From: an uncultured Clostridia bacterium
GTDB taxonomy: Bacteria > Bacillota > Clostridia > Lachnospirales > Lachnospiraceae
Length of the DNA stretch: 13,626 bases
Reading direction: 5' to 3'
NCBI GenBank assembly: GCA_946620335.1
Contig: CAMONF010000204.1
Span: 1 to 13,626 of the forward strand
Part shown: one piece after another, positions 1 to 7,056 of the stretch
Layout: each line of letters begins with the position of its first letter
Numbering within the stretch: position 1 is the stretch's first letter
Program-made: the position numbers and the translations under genes
The notes under the pieces: generated by a model
The model's database searches: none
Seen by the model: only the letters and a program-made list of their open reading frames with translations
What the model was told of the DNA's origin: nothing

Positions 1-1846
1 GGTCGGCAAAGTCCGTCATCATCCGCTTTGTGTCCACCTTATAGTCCAGGTCACCGGACGCGATGGGTTCGGCTGCCGTCTTCAGGATGCCGAACTGGTT
101 CAGGCCGTTAAAGAAGAGAACGAAGAGAATGACCTTTTCCATGACCCACAGGATCAGGGCATAGTCCAGATAGTAGTCGCAGAACTGGACCAGGGCAAAG
201 AACTCGCCGAGGGAGAGAAGACCGGCCAGGATCCAGAACCGGTTCCGCATTTTCACATTTGCCGTCAGGGCACGTGCGCGGGCCAGCGTATCCCGGAAGA
301 AGCCCAGCACACGCCTTAACAGGGTCCGCTGCCACCAGCCGCCCTCCTTGCAGTTGACGGCCAGGGTCATGAGGTACCAAAGGCCGACGGCATAGAGGAG
401 GACGAAGCAGATCGCCCCCACCGTCAGACACACGACCAGGGAGAATTCTCTGGAGAGCGCAAAATACACAGGCAGAAGGCCGACATAGCAGACGCAGAAA
501 ATAAGAACAGTGGTGAGGTCCAGCGGCAACCTGTCTATGGACCGCAGAACGACGGCGCTGCCGCCATCCCGGTGTCCCGCCGAGATCATGAGGAAAATGA
601 AAGCCAGAAGTCCGATGATTCCGCAGATGGGCAGGAGGGCCAGGACCGGGTAGCGAAGCATTCCCGCGTACCGGGTGAGATAGTCGGCCTGCACGAAGAA
701 GTCTGCCTCTTTCAGACCGACATTGGGATCAAGCTTGTGGGATGCGGCGGAGGCAACTGTGTACACGGCGCTGTTGTCGTCATTTTGTGTGGCTTCAAAT
801 AATCCGTTCCCGAAGTAGAGGCCGGATACCGGCGCTGCCTTCTGAATGGAGAAGATCCGTGCTTCCTTCAGAGAAATGACGTTGACCCGGTCAGCCTCCA
901 TGGCCGGAAAACCGGTATCGGTCTGGGGAGGGGTGAACTCTGTCAGCGAAAAGATGTAGCCGTCCGAATCGGTCAATTCGTAGTAAACTTCCTGAGGGAA
1001 AGTGAGGTCCGTGGAATCTGTGGCGCCAATCTCAGAGGCAGCCGTCTCTGCCGAGGCAGTATCCTCAGCTGCAGCAGCCTCAGTCACTGCATCCTCCGCT
1101 GAAGCATCTTCAGTCACTGCATCCTCAGCTGCAGCAGCCTCAGTCACTGTATCCTCAGCTGCAGCACCTTCAGTCACTGCATCCTCAGCTGAAGCACCCG
1201 CCTCCGCTGAGACAGACACCGCCGATGCCGTCTTTTTTTGTACCTTGCCGGTCTCAACGGGCACGGTCTCCGCCGCGCCGGTATCAGTGTCACTTGAGAC
1301 AGTAGTTTTGACCCAGAAGCTGTCCGGCAGCGGGAAAAGCCCGTAACTATCGTCCGCCAGGTACAGTCGGTCACTCCCGTCTATGCGGACGACGTAGTTC
1401 AGGTTTTTCCTGCCCGTATACCGGTTGTCCTGGTGGACGTAGGCCGTATCCAGGATGCTTTCGGCCAGGGTATAGGTGCTGCGCTGGCTCACGAAAAAGG
1501 TGTGGATCCGGGCGTTTTTGTCCAGGTCCTCCGGGGAAGTGCCCGCCAGGGGCGTTGCATCCTTGAGCTCGTCGGCTGTGAGTTCGCCCTGGTAGATTCC
1601 ATAATGGAAGCTTTCGGGCGGAAGGTCCGCACTCCCGAAGTAGGCGGCCATGGCCTGGACGGAATATTTGTCCAGGGCCAGGCCGTAAAGGGTCTCGCGC
1701 GTGGATGCCGGATCGCCGGCGTAGAGGCCGTAGCGCTCGAAGAGGAGCATGCCGGCAAGGCTCCCGACGGCAACGGTGCAGGCAATCAAGAGTATGAAGG
1801 CGGCCAGGAGCTTTGCGCCGAGCCGCCCCTTGCATTTATTTATCAT
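1..1846 (-). CDS. Multi-pass membrane sensor protein, probable sensor histidine kinase (partial, C-terminal end outside window)
   Basis: Read on the minus strand, an uninterrupted frame starts at ATG 1846-1844 and is still open at base 1, giving about 615 residues. It begins 6 bases after the response regulator stop, so the two are co-transcribed, and the partner suggests a sensor kinase. A first membrane segment lies at about residues 11-33. A large, presumably extracytoplasmic region follows (about 34-395), containing ten-residue acidic repeats at about 217-266. Several hydrophobic segments then appear near 397-421, 443-463, 466-496, 537-556 and 560-580. The last visible residues (IASGDLDYKVD and onward) look like the start of a HAMP linker. 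The catalytic DHp and ATPase domains would lie beyond the window, so the kinase call is inferred from the HAMP-like end and the regulator next door. AAGGA about 11 bases upstream serves as ribosome binding site. The signal sensed cannot be told. Confidence 0.8.
   Translation of the reverse strand, partial: MINKCKGRLGAKLLAAFILLIACTVAVGSLAGMLLFERYGLYAGDPASTRETLYGLALDKYSVQAMAAYFGSADLPPESFHYGIYQGELTADELKDATPLAGTSPEDLDKNARIHTFFVSQRSTYTLAESILDTAYVHQDNRYTGRKNLNYVVRIDGSDRLYLADDSYGLFPLPDSFWVKTTVSSDTDTGAAETVPVETGKVQKKTASAVSVSAEAGASAEDAVTEGAAAEDTVTEAAAAEDAVTEDASAEDAVTEAAAAEDTASAETAASEIGATDSTDLTFPQEVYYELTDSDGYIFSLTEFTPPQTDTGFPAMEADRVNVISLKEARIFSIQKAAPVSGLYFGNGLFEATQNDDNSAVYTVASAASHKLDPNVGLKEADFFVQADYLTRYAGMLRYPVLALLPICGIIGLLAFIFLMISAGHRDGGSAVVLRSIDRLPLDLTTVLIFCVCYVGLLPVYFALSREFSLVVCLTVGAICFVLLYAVGLWYLMTLAVNCKEGGWWQRTLLRRVLGFFRDTLARARALTANVKMRNRFWILAGLLSLGEFFALVQFCDYYLDYALILWVMEKVILFVLFFNGLNQFGILKTAAEPIASGDLDYKVDTKRMMTDFAD
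1051..1200 (-). repeat. Five tandem 30-bp units inside the sensor gene
   Basis: On the plus strand, units start at 1051 (diverged first ten bases), 1081, 1111, 1141 and 1171. Most contain CAGTCACTGC followed by ATCCTCAGCT. Because 30 is a multiple of three, the units stay in frame and encode a ten-residue repeat close to AEDAVTEAAA in the sensor's extracytoplasmic region. Units differ by only a few bases, which suggests recent expansion. They are directly adjacent with no spacers and sit inside a coding frame. Confidence 0.9.
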
Positions 1847-1852
1847 GTAGCG

Positions 1853-2554
1853 TCACATCCTTTCCATCCGATACCCCCTGCCCCAGACCACCTTGATATA
1901 GCGGGGGGAGGAGGGATCAATCTCGATTTTCTCGCGAAGATGACGGATGTGAACAGCCACGGTGTTCTCCGCCTCGAAGGGCGCGCCGTGCCAGACGGCC
2001 TTGTAGATCTCCTTGGGAGAGTAGACCACGCCCGGGTGCTCCATGAGGAACTTGAGAATGTTGTACTCGGTGGGGGTCAGGGCCACCAGCTCCCCGTCCA
2101 CCCGGACCTCCTTGGCGCCGTCGTCCAGGGAAATGCCGCCGAGAATGAGTTCATTTTCCGGACCGGCCTCCCGGGCGCTCTGGCCGCCGAGGCGGGTATA
2201 GCGCCGTAGCTGGGAACGGACGCGTGCCAGAAGCTCCATGGGGTTGAAGGGCTTGGTCACATAATCGTCGGCGCCCAACGTCAGGCCTTCGATCTTGTCC
2301 GTGTCCTCGCTCTTGGCGGTCAGGAGGATGACCGGCACGTTGCTCACGGCCCGGATCTTCTCCATGGCTTCGTAGCCGTCCATGACCGGCATCATGAGGT
2401 CCAGCAGGACCAGCTGAATGTCTTCCCGTTCCACCGCCGCGACAGCTTCCTGTCCGTTCCGGGCGGTCACCGTCTCGTATCCGGCGGTCTCCAGATAGAT
2501 GCGGATGGCGTTCACAATATCCTTTTCATCGTCGCAGATCAGTATTTTGTTCAT
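1853..2554 (-). CDS. OmpR/PhoB-family response regulator
   Basis: A 233-residue two-domain transcription factor. The receiver domain (about 1-115) has the acidic pair D8-D9, the phospho-acceptor D52 in LVLLDLMMP, T79 in the LLTAKSE strand and the conserved K101 in DDYVTKPF. The C-terminal winged-helix domain (about 135-230) carries typical OmpR features: LTPTEYNILKFLMEHPG, then ENTVAVHIRHLREKIE and VWGRGYRM. The length is normal for the family. In family terms, phosphorylation by the partner sensor drives dimerisation and DNA binding. The start at 2554-2552 is supported by GGGAGG 10 bases upstream (2570-2565). It lies just before the sensor gene, so both form one operon. Regulated genes are unknown, but TTAA repeats next to its own promoter suggest autoregulation (inference). 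Confidence 0.96.
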   Translation of the reverse strand: MNKILICDDEKDIVNAIRIYLETAGYETVTARNGQEAVAAVEREDIQLVLLDLMMPVMDGYEAMEKIRAVSNVPVILLTAKSEDTDKIEGLTLGADDYVTKPFNPMELLARVRSQLRRYTRLGGQSAREAGPENELILGGISLDDGAKEVRVDGELVALTPTEYNILKFLMEHPGVVYSPKEIYKAVWHGAPFEAENTVAVHIRHLREKIEIDPSSPRYIKVVWGRGYRMERM

Positions 2555-2580
2555 AGTAAGAGGGCCTCCCTTTGCCTTCC

Positions 2581-2638
2581 ATTGTAGGGATGAGACGGTT
2601 AAGTATCTATGGGGGAAATCCTTAATAATTCTTTAAGG
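2581..2638 (-). promoter_or_regulatory. Probable promoter and autoregulatory site of the response regulator operon
   Basis: Read on the minus strand, a -10 TACAAT (2586-2581) lies 17 bases from a -35-like TAGATA (2609-2604). Just upstream, TTAA occurs twice 11 bases apart, which also forms an inverted repeat CCTTAA/TTAAGG (2620-2625 and 2633-2638). A third TTAA lies in the spacer at 2599-2602. An 11-base spacing of direct repeats next to a weak -35 is the usual layout for activation by OmpR-family regulators. Binding by the encoded regulator is inference. Confidence 0.5.
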
Positions 2639-2670
2639 TGTTCCCTGGAACATGAAGACTATCGGAGTCT

Positions 2671-2770
2671 GGGATGGCTAATGGAATCAGGGACGGCTGC
2701 TGGAATCAGGGACGGTTCCTTTTCCAGTAAACTGGAAAAGGAACCGTCCCTGATTCCAGCAGCCGTCCCA
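2671..2770. repeat. Palindromic repeat element, copy 1
   Basis: A perfect inverted repeat: arms 2690-2728 and 2731-2769 (39 bases each) separated by two bases. The motif GGGACGG occurs twice in the left arm and its complement twice in the right arm. On its left, a 19-base unit repeats in tandem starting at 2671, 2690 and 2709 (GGGAYGGCT followed by TGGAATCA; the third unit is only partly kept). A second copy lies at 13464-13543. It sits between two minus-strand genes, downstream of the 94-residue protein gene, where its RNA would form a very long hairpin. It contains no gene and no run of T, so it is not a standard terminator. Confidence 0.93.
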
Positions 2771-2790
2771 GATTAATGACGACCGATGCC

Positions 2791-3075
2791 TCAGCGTGCC
2801 AGCTCTGCCAGGAACATCTCGTAATAGTCATCCTCGCCGTCCAGGACGGGGGAATTCTCGCCGCCGCCGTTGGTGCTGCGCTTGATGGCGGCGTAGTCGG
2901 CTTCGCCGGCCTCAATCAGGTCCATGACGGAGAGGGGAAAGCCGTATTCGGCGCAGATGGCGCAGAAGTCACCGAGAGGGTTCCCGGAGTGGCGTGTGGC
3001 CAGGAGCCGGCTGCGCAGGGTCTCGTCGGCGCGGGCTTTTATTTTCATATTATTAAGGATTTCATCGACAGTCAT
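2791..3075 (-). CDS. Small protein of unknown function (94 residues), weak Nif11-like character
   Basis: A 94-residue soluble protein starting at ATG 3075-3073, with AAGGAG just upstream (complement of CTCCTTT, 3082-3088). The N-terminal half is helical-looking: a charged first helix (about 3-28), then CAICAEYGFPLSVMDLIEAGE. This arrangement of D..L...L, a spacer, GF.LS..DL loosely recalls the Nif11-type leader domain of peptide natural-product precursors. A glycine-rich stretch STNGGGENSP (about 67-76) follows, then an acidic, aromatic tail (DGEDDYYEMFLAEL). No modification enzyme or transporter gene is near, so a precursor role is not supported by context. A palindromic repeat lies downstream and a GC hairpin upstream in its leader. 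Good ribosome site and protein-like composition argue that it is a real gene; the function is not recognised. Confidence 0.75.
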   Translation of the reverse strand: MTVDEILNNMKIKARADETLRSRLLATRHSGNPLGDFCAICAEYGFPLSVMDLIEAGEADYAAIKRSTNGGGENSPVLDGEDDYYEMFLAELAR

Positions 3076-3115
3076 GGAGATCTCCTTTCGGTGAGGAAGA
3101 ACCAGTGAAGCGTAT

Positions 3116-3132
3116 CCGCGTCCCGGACGCGG
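3116..3132 (-). promoter_or_regulatory. GC-rich hairpin in the leader of the 94-residue protein gene
   Basis: Perfect seven-base stem (3116-3122 with 3126-3132, CCGCGTC/GACGCGG) with a three-base loop, 40 bases upstream of the ATG on the minus strand. A -10-like TATTAT lies behind it at 3149-3144 without a convincing -35. It could affect RNA stability or translation; no run of T follows. Confidence 0.4.
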
Positions 3133-3188
3133 AATTAAGTCTTATAATACACCAATTTGACACAAAAGTGGGGTATATTAAGTGAATA

Positions 3189-3217
3189 TTGCACTGACTT
3201 GTAAAATGTTGTAGAAT
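3189..3217 (+). promoter_or_regulatory. Promoter of the lipid kinase gene
   Basis: TTGCAC (3189-3194) and TAGAAT (3212-3217) are spaced 17 bases apart, a good match to a housekeeping sigma promoter. Transcription would start near 3224, leaving about 120 bases of leader before the ATG. The rest of the divergent gap 3076-3345 shows no other clear element. Confidence 0.6.
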
Positions 3218-3345
3218 GATGCATTTGAAAAGGGTACAGAATTTAGAATCGCCTGGGCCAACCGGCAATTACCGAGTAATGTAGCGGAATATCAGCCGAA
3301 AGCGTGGACCGGACAATATTGAAGAGTGAAATGCCAGGAGGAGAT

Positions 3346-4335
3346 ATGGCACAGAGAATGTTACTTATTTATAATCCCCGCGCGGGCAAGGGCGCTTTCG
3401 CGCCCCGGCTCAGCGAGGTCGTCGATATGTTTGTGAAGGGCGGGTACGACGTTCTGGTCCATCCCACCCAGGGGCAGGGGGAAGCGATGACTTACCTGAA
3501 GTCTCTGCCTGAGGACATCAGCCTGGTCGTGGCAGCCGGCGGCGACGGAACGCTGGACGAGGTGGTGAACGGCATCATGCTCTCCGGCCGCAAGGTGCCG
3601 GTCGGCTACATCCCGATGGGGTCCACCAATGATTTCGCCTCCTCCCTGGGGCTTTCCTCCGTGGTCATCGAGGCCGTGGGCGACATCCTCGGCGGCGAGG
3701 AGTGCGGCATAGACATCGGGGATTTCAACGGCCATTATTTCATCTATGTGGCCGCTTTCGGCGCTTTCACGGACGTTTCCTACGAGACCGACCAGGATAT
3801 GAAGAACGTTTTCGGGCACGTGGCCTACCTCATGGAGGGCGCACGCCGGCTCGGCGACCTGAAGACTTACCACATGACTGTCACGGTCAACGGGGAAACG
3901 AAGACCGGCGACTATATCTACGGAATGGTGACCAACTCAACGTCTGTCGGCGGCTTCAAGGGTGTGACCGGGACGGACGTGAAGCTGGATGACGGCCTCA
4001 TGGAGGTGACGTTGGTCAGGGCGCCCAGGAACCTGGCGGATATCAACGATGCCGTGGGCGGCCTTCTCACCGGTACCGCCGGACAGGGTCTGGTGGACGT
4101 TTACCATACATCGGAGGTGGTCATCGAGGCGGATACCGCGGTGCCCTGGACACTGGACGGCGAATACGGCGGGTCTCCTTCCTCCATCACCATACGAGTC
4201 CTTCCCCGGGCCTGCCAGGTCATCCTGGACGAGCAGAAGGATTCCAACGGTGTTCTGGGGCAGAAGGGCGGCGCCGAGGAGTTGCCGCCGCTGCTCAAGA
4301 CCATTCTCAAGGGTACCGGGATGGAAAACAGTTAA
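3346..4335 (+). CDS. Diacylglycerol kinase family lipid kinase (YegS/DagK/BmrU type)
   Basis: A 329-residue protein of the family that phosphorylates diacylglycerol or related lipids with ATP at the inner face of the membrane; in Firmicutes the best-known member recycles diacylglycerol left over from lipoteichoic acid synthesis. Visible marks are the N-terminal strand and loop LLIYNPRAGKG (6-16), the nucleotide-binding signature GGDGTLDEVVNG (65-76), and PMGSTNDFA (90-98). The C-terminal beta domain ends with the WTLDGEYGG stretch typical of the family. ATG 3346 was chosen because AGGAGG (3336-3341) precedes it and the protein then begins right at the first strand; in-frame GTG 3304 and ATG 3331 lie upstream but lack such a site. 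No membrane segment. The exact lipid substrate cannot be told from sequence. It appears to be transcribed alone. Confidence 0.93.
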   Translation: MAQRMLLIYNPRAGKGAFAPRLSEVVDMFVKGGYDVLVHPTQGQGEAMTYLKSLPEDISLVVAAGGDGTLDEVVNGIMLSGRKVPVGYIPMGSTNDFASSLGLSSVVIEAVGDILGGEECGIDIGDFNGHYFIYVAAFGAFTDVSYETDQDMKNVFGHVAYLMEGARRLGDLKTYHMTVTVNGETKTGDYIYGMVTNSTSVGGFKGVTGTDVKLDDGLMEVTLVRAPRNLADINDAVGGLLTGTAGQGLVDVYHTSEVVIEADTAVPWTLDGEYGGSPSSITIRVLPRACQVILDEQKDSNGVLGQKGGAEELPPLLKTILKGTGMENS

Positions 4336-4338
4336 TAT

Positions 4339-4361
4339 GACGAAAAATCGTCTTCCTTTTT
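4339..4361 (+). terminator. Weak terminator after the lipid kinase gene
   Basis: Five-base stem GACGA/TCGTC (4339-4343 and 4348-4352) with an AAAA loop, three bases after the stop codon, followed by TTCCTTTTT. The stem is short, so termination may be partial. Confidence 0.45.
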
Positions 4362-4381
4362 CCGCACTTTTACTATATAAT
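4353..4381 (+). promoter_or_regulatory. Promoter of the glnN leader transcript
   Basis: A perfect TATAAT (4376-4381) with a poor -35-like TTCCTT (4353-4358) 17 bases upstream. The weak -35 suggests need for an activator or low basal strength. Start of transcription would be near 4388, about 340 bases before the glnN ATG. Confidence 0.6.
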
Positions 4382-4387
4382 ACAAAA

Positions 4388-4712
4388 AGAAAAGTTTAGG
4401 CTTGGGTCCCAGACCATGACCTGCATGGTCAAGTCCAAGACGGAAGACGTTGGCTGCAGGGACAAGGCTTGACTTTGATTTGCCCCTGCGGGCAACAGGT
4501 TTTAGGACGGCCGCTGCCGGACCGGAAGAATGAAAATCAGACCATGCACGCCTCCGCCTCAGGCGGCTGGCGTGCATGATTTGCTCGAGGAGCTTTATCC
4601 TGCGCGGCCAACTCCTGCGCATGAAAAGGCTGTCACAGGCGAGGGAATGTTCCCGGAATGTGACGAGAGCACCGGGCAGACGAATGCCCGATCACCGCAA
4701 TACCCCATTACA
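4388..4712 (+). promoter_or_regulatory. Long structured leader upstream of glnN, no gene seen
   Basis: This gap holds no convincing coding frame but several clear hairpins: GACCATG/CATGGTC (about 4408-4426); TTGCCC/GGGCAA with a CTGC loop (4480-4495); a large hairpin with outer stem 4543-4552/4569-4578 and inner stem 4554-4558/4562-4566; GTCACA/TGTGAC (4632-4637/4659-4664) enclosing GGGAA/TTCCC; and CGGGCA/TGCCCG with a six-base loop (4673-4690). GTCCC and GGGAC near 4411 and 4464 can enclose the first domain. It may be a regulatory leader sensing nitrogen state or a separate small RNA. It does not match a riboswitch I know, and no terminator with a run of T is visible before glnN. Confidence 0.5.
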
Positions 4713-4726
4713 GAAAAAGGAGTACA

Positions 4727-6841
4727 ATGAGCGAGGCTTTTACCAACATCGCTGATATTTTCGGCGAGGATGTATTTGACGACACGGCCATGCAGACCCG
4801 GCTTCCCAAGAAGACCTACAGGGCTCTCCGCAAGGCCATCGAGGAAGGCGCTGAACTGGACCAGGAGACGGCGGACGTCATTGCCCATGAGATGAAGGAG
4901 TGGGCGATAGAAAAAGGGGCTACCCACTATACCCACTGGTTCCAACCGCTGACCGGCGCCACTGCCGAGAAGCACGATTCCTTCATCACATCCCCGCTCC
5001 CGAGCGGCAAGGTACTCATGTCCCTCTCGGGAAAGGAACTCATCAAGGGTGAGCCGGATGCGTCCTCTTTCCCATCAGGCGGCCTGCGGGTCACCTTCGA
5101 GGCCAGAGGATACACCATCTGGGACTGCACCTCCCCGGCCTTTGTCCGGCATGACGAGGGCGGCGCGACGCTCTGCATTCCAACGGCCTTCTGCTCCTAC
5201 ACAGGCGAAGCCCTGGATCAGAAGACGCCCCTTCTCCGCTCCATGGAGGCGATCGGGACCCAGTCCCTGCGGCTCCTGCGGCTCTTTGGCAATACGACCT
5301 CGAAGTCGGTCTCCCCATCGGTGGGACCCGAGCAGGAGTACTTCATCATTGACCGGGAGAAATACCTGAAGCGTATGGACCTGGTCTTCTCCGGCCGGAC
5401 CCTTTTCGGCGCCATGCCGCCCAAGGGCCAGGAGCTGGACGACCACTATTTCGGCACCCTCCGTCCCCGCATTGCTTCCTATATGAAGGATGTCAACGAG
5501 GAGCTCTGGCGGCTGGGCGTGCCGGCCAAGACCCAGCACAACGAGGTGGCGCCGGGACAGCACGAGCTGGCCTGCATTTATGAGAAATGCAATGTGGCCG
5601 TGGACCACAACCAGATCGTCATGCAGACCCTGAAGCGGGTGGCGACCCGCCACGGCCTGCGCTGCCTGCTCCATGAAAAGCCCTTCGCCGGCGTGAACGG
5701 GTCGGGCAAACACGATAACTGGTCCCTGTCCACGGACGACGGCATCAATCTTCTCGATCCGGGCGTGACACCGCATGAGAATATCCAGTTCCTCCTTGTC
5801 CTGACATGCATTTTGAAGGCTGTGGACAAGCATGCGGCGCTCCTCAGAGAATCCGCCTCCGACGTGGGAAATGAAGTCCGTCTCGGCGGAAACGAGGCTC
5901 CGCCCGTCATCATTTCCGTCTTCCTGGGCTCCCAGCTCAGCGACGTGCTGAACCAGCTGATCATGACCGGCCAGGCCAGCCACTCCGTGGACGGAGGCAA
6001 GCTCATGACCGGCGTCAGCTATCTGACGGACGTGAACCGGGACGCCACCGACCGCAACCGGACCTCGCCCTTCGCCTTCACCGGCAACAAGTTCGAGTTC
6101 CGCATGGTGGGCAGCCGCGATTCCGTGGCCGGCCCCAACACGGTCCTCAACACCATTGTAGCGGAAGCCTTCCGGGAAGCCTGTGACCGTCTGGAGAAGG
6201 CGGACAACTTCGAGGAGGAAGTCCACGATATCATCAAGGAGTACGCCACCGCCCATTCCCGGATCGTCTTCAACGGCAACGGGTATTCGCCTGAGTGGGT
6301 GCAGGAGGCAGAGCGGCGCGGACTGCCCGCCATCGCGAGCATGGTGGACGCCATCCCGGCCCTGACCAGTGACCAGACGGTGGAGACCTTCGGCAGCTTC
6401 GGCGTCTTCTCCAGGACCGAGCTTGAATCCCGGGCCGCGGTCAAGTACGAGCTCTACTCCAAGGCCATCCACATCGAGGCCAACACCATGCTCCATATGG
6501 CAAGACGCCAGCTCCTGCCCGCCATGATGCGCTATGCCGGCATCCTGGCGGAGGACGTGCTCCGGGTGGAGCAGTGCGGACTCTCCGCGGCGGCTCAGCG
6601 GGAGACCCTGACGACCCTCAACGAGGCGATTGCCGAGGCGAGGGAGGCCATCAATGTGTTGGAAGCGGCCAACGACAAGGCTGTGGGTGCTCCCGAAGGA
6701 CGGGGGAAGGCTGTCATTTTCAAGAATGAGGTGGTGCCTGCCATGGAGGCGCTTCGCCGTCCCTGCGACCGGGCTGAGACGCTGGTGGACAAGCGGATGT
6801 GGCCGATTCCCACCTACGCGGACCTGATTTTCGAAGTCTGA
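4727..6841 (+). CDS. glnN: Glutamine synthetase, type III (GlnN)
   Basis: A 704-residue enzyme joining ammonia to glutamate with ATP to make glutamine, the main route of ammonia assimilation in the cytoplasm. The length fits type III enzymes (about 700-730 residues), much longer than the 440-470 residues of types I and II. Visible catalytic motifs are GPEQEYFIID (about 201-210), NEVAPGQHE (about 272-280), GVNGSGKHDNWS (about 323-334, ammonia/glutamate site) and NRTSPFAFTGNKFEFRM (about 444-460, ATP and phosphate contacts). The long N-terminal segment and the C-terminal helical part (about 600-704) are typical of type III, which forms two stacked hexamers in studied members. AAAGGAG (4716-4722) supports the ATG. 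A long structured leader precedes it, pointing to RNA-level control (inference). No gene for an ammonium transporter or regulatory PII protein is adjacent. Confidence 0.97.
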   Translation: MSEAFTNIADIFGEDVFDDTAMQTRLPKKTYRALRKAIEEGAELDQETADVIAHEMKEWAIEKGATHYTHWFQPLTGATAEKHDSFITSPLPSGKVLMSLSGKELIKGEPDASSFPSGGLRVTFEARGYTIWDCTSPAFVRHDEGGATLCIPTAFCSYTGEALDQKTPLLRSMEAIGTQSLRLLRLFGNTTSKSVSPSVGPEQEYFIIDREKYLKRMDLVFSGRTLFGAMPPKGQELDDHYFGTLRPRIASYMKDVNEELWRLGVPAKTQHNEVAPGQHELACIYEKCNVAVDHNQIVMQTLKRVATRHGLRCLLHEKPFAGVNGSGKHDNWSLSTDDGINLLDPGVTPHENIQFLLVLTCILKAVDKHAALLRESASDVGNEVRLGGNEAPPVIISVFLGSQLSDVLNQLIMTGQASHSVDGGKLMTGVSYLTDVNRDATDRNRTSPFAFTGNKFEFRMVGSRDSVAGPNTVLNTIVAEAFREACDRLEKADNFEEEVHDIIKEYATAHSRIVFNGNGYSPEWVQEAERRGLPAIASMVDAIPALTSDQTVETFGSFGVFSRTELESRAAVKYELYSKAIHIEANTMLHMARRQLLPAMMRYAGILAEDVLRVEQCGLSAAAQRETLTTLNEAIAEAREAINVLEAANDKAVGAPEGRGKAVIFKNEVVPAMEALRRPCDRAETLVDKRMWPIPTYADLIFEV

Positions 6842-6850
6842 GGCTGAAAT

Positions 6851-6936
6851 TTGACAGTTATTTTTCAAAGAATTACAAATTTATTACAGTTTTATTAATG
6901 AAAGAACTTGATTTTTCCATTCGGTCTCGGTATGAT
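6851..6936 (+). promoter_or_regulatory. Promoter region of the CdaR-type regulator/ftsEX operon
   Basis: Two candidate promoters: TTGACA (6851-6856) with TACAAA (6874-6879), and TTGATT (6908-6913) with TATGAT (6931-6936), each with a 17-base spacer. The second lies about 115 bases before the start codon. The gap 6842-7056 otherwise holds only a small hairpin GCCGC/GCGGC (7016-7028) close to the ribosome binding site. No terminator for glnN is evident, so some read-through is possible. Confidence 0.6.
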
Positions 6937-7056
6937 ACACAGTGAGGCTGTGAATGAACGGCTGTTTTCCTGCTCGAACATGGTCGGATGGATGATCCAC
7001 GTCAATGCATGCCCTGCCGCAAGGCGGCGGGAGAAATGTCAAGAAGGGGTGAAAGA

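Noticed and set aside
1051..1200. 30-base repeats as a CRISPR array
   Set aside because: Units are directly adjacent with no unique spacers, lie inside a coding frame and no cas gene is present.
1002..1346. Plus-strand frame rich in Ala/Ser/Val/Thr repeats
   Set aside because: It is the opposite-strand reading of the sensor's acidic repeats; the sensor frame is open across the whole 1-1846 stretch.
1433..2209. Plus-strand open frame spanning the sensor and regulator genes
   Set aside because: It crosses the boundary of two well-supported minus-strand genes and has no family resemblance.
3157..3179. TTGACA with TATATT as a promoter for the lipid kinase gene
   Set aside because: The spacer is only 11 bases; the pair at 3189-3217 has the correct 17.
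4673..4690. ANTAR-type antiterminator hairpin in the glnN leader
   Set aside because: The six-base loop GACGAA lacks the A at position 1 expected for ANTAR targets, and no second matching hairpin or overlapping terminator was seen.
5075..6868. A 597-residue open frame on the minus strand opposite glnN
   Set aside because: Same reason: all glutamine synthetase III motifs are on the plus strand and the opposing frame has shadow-like composition.
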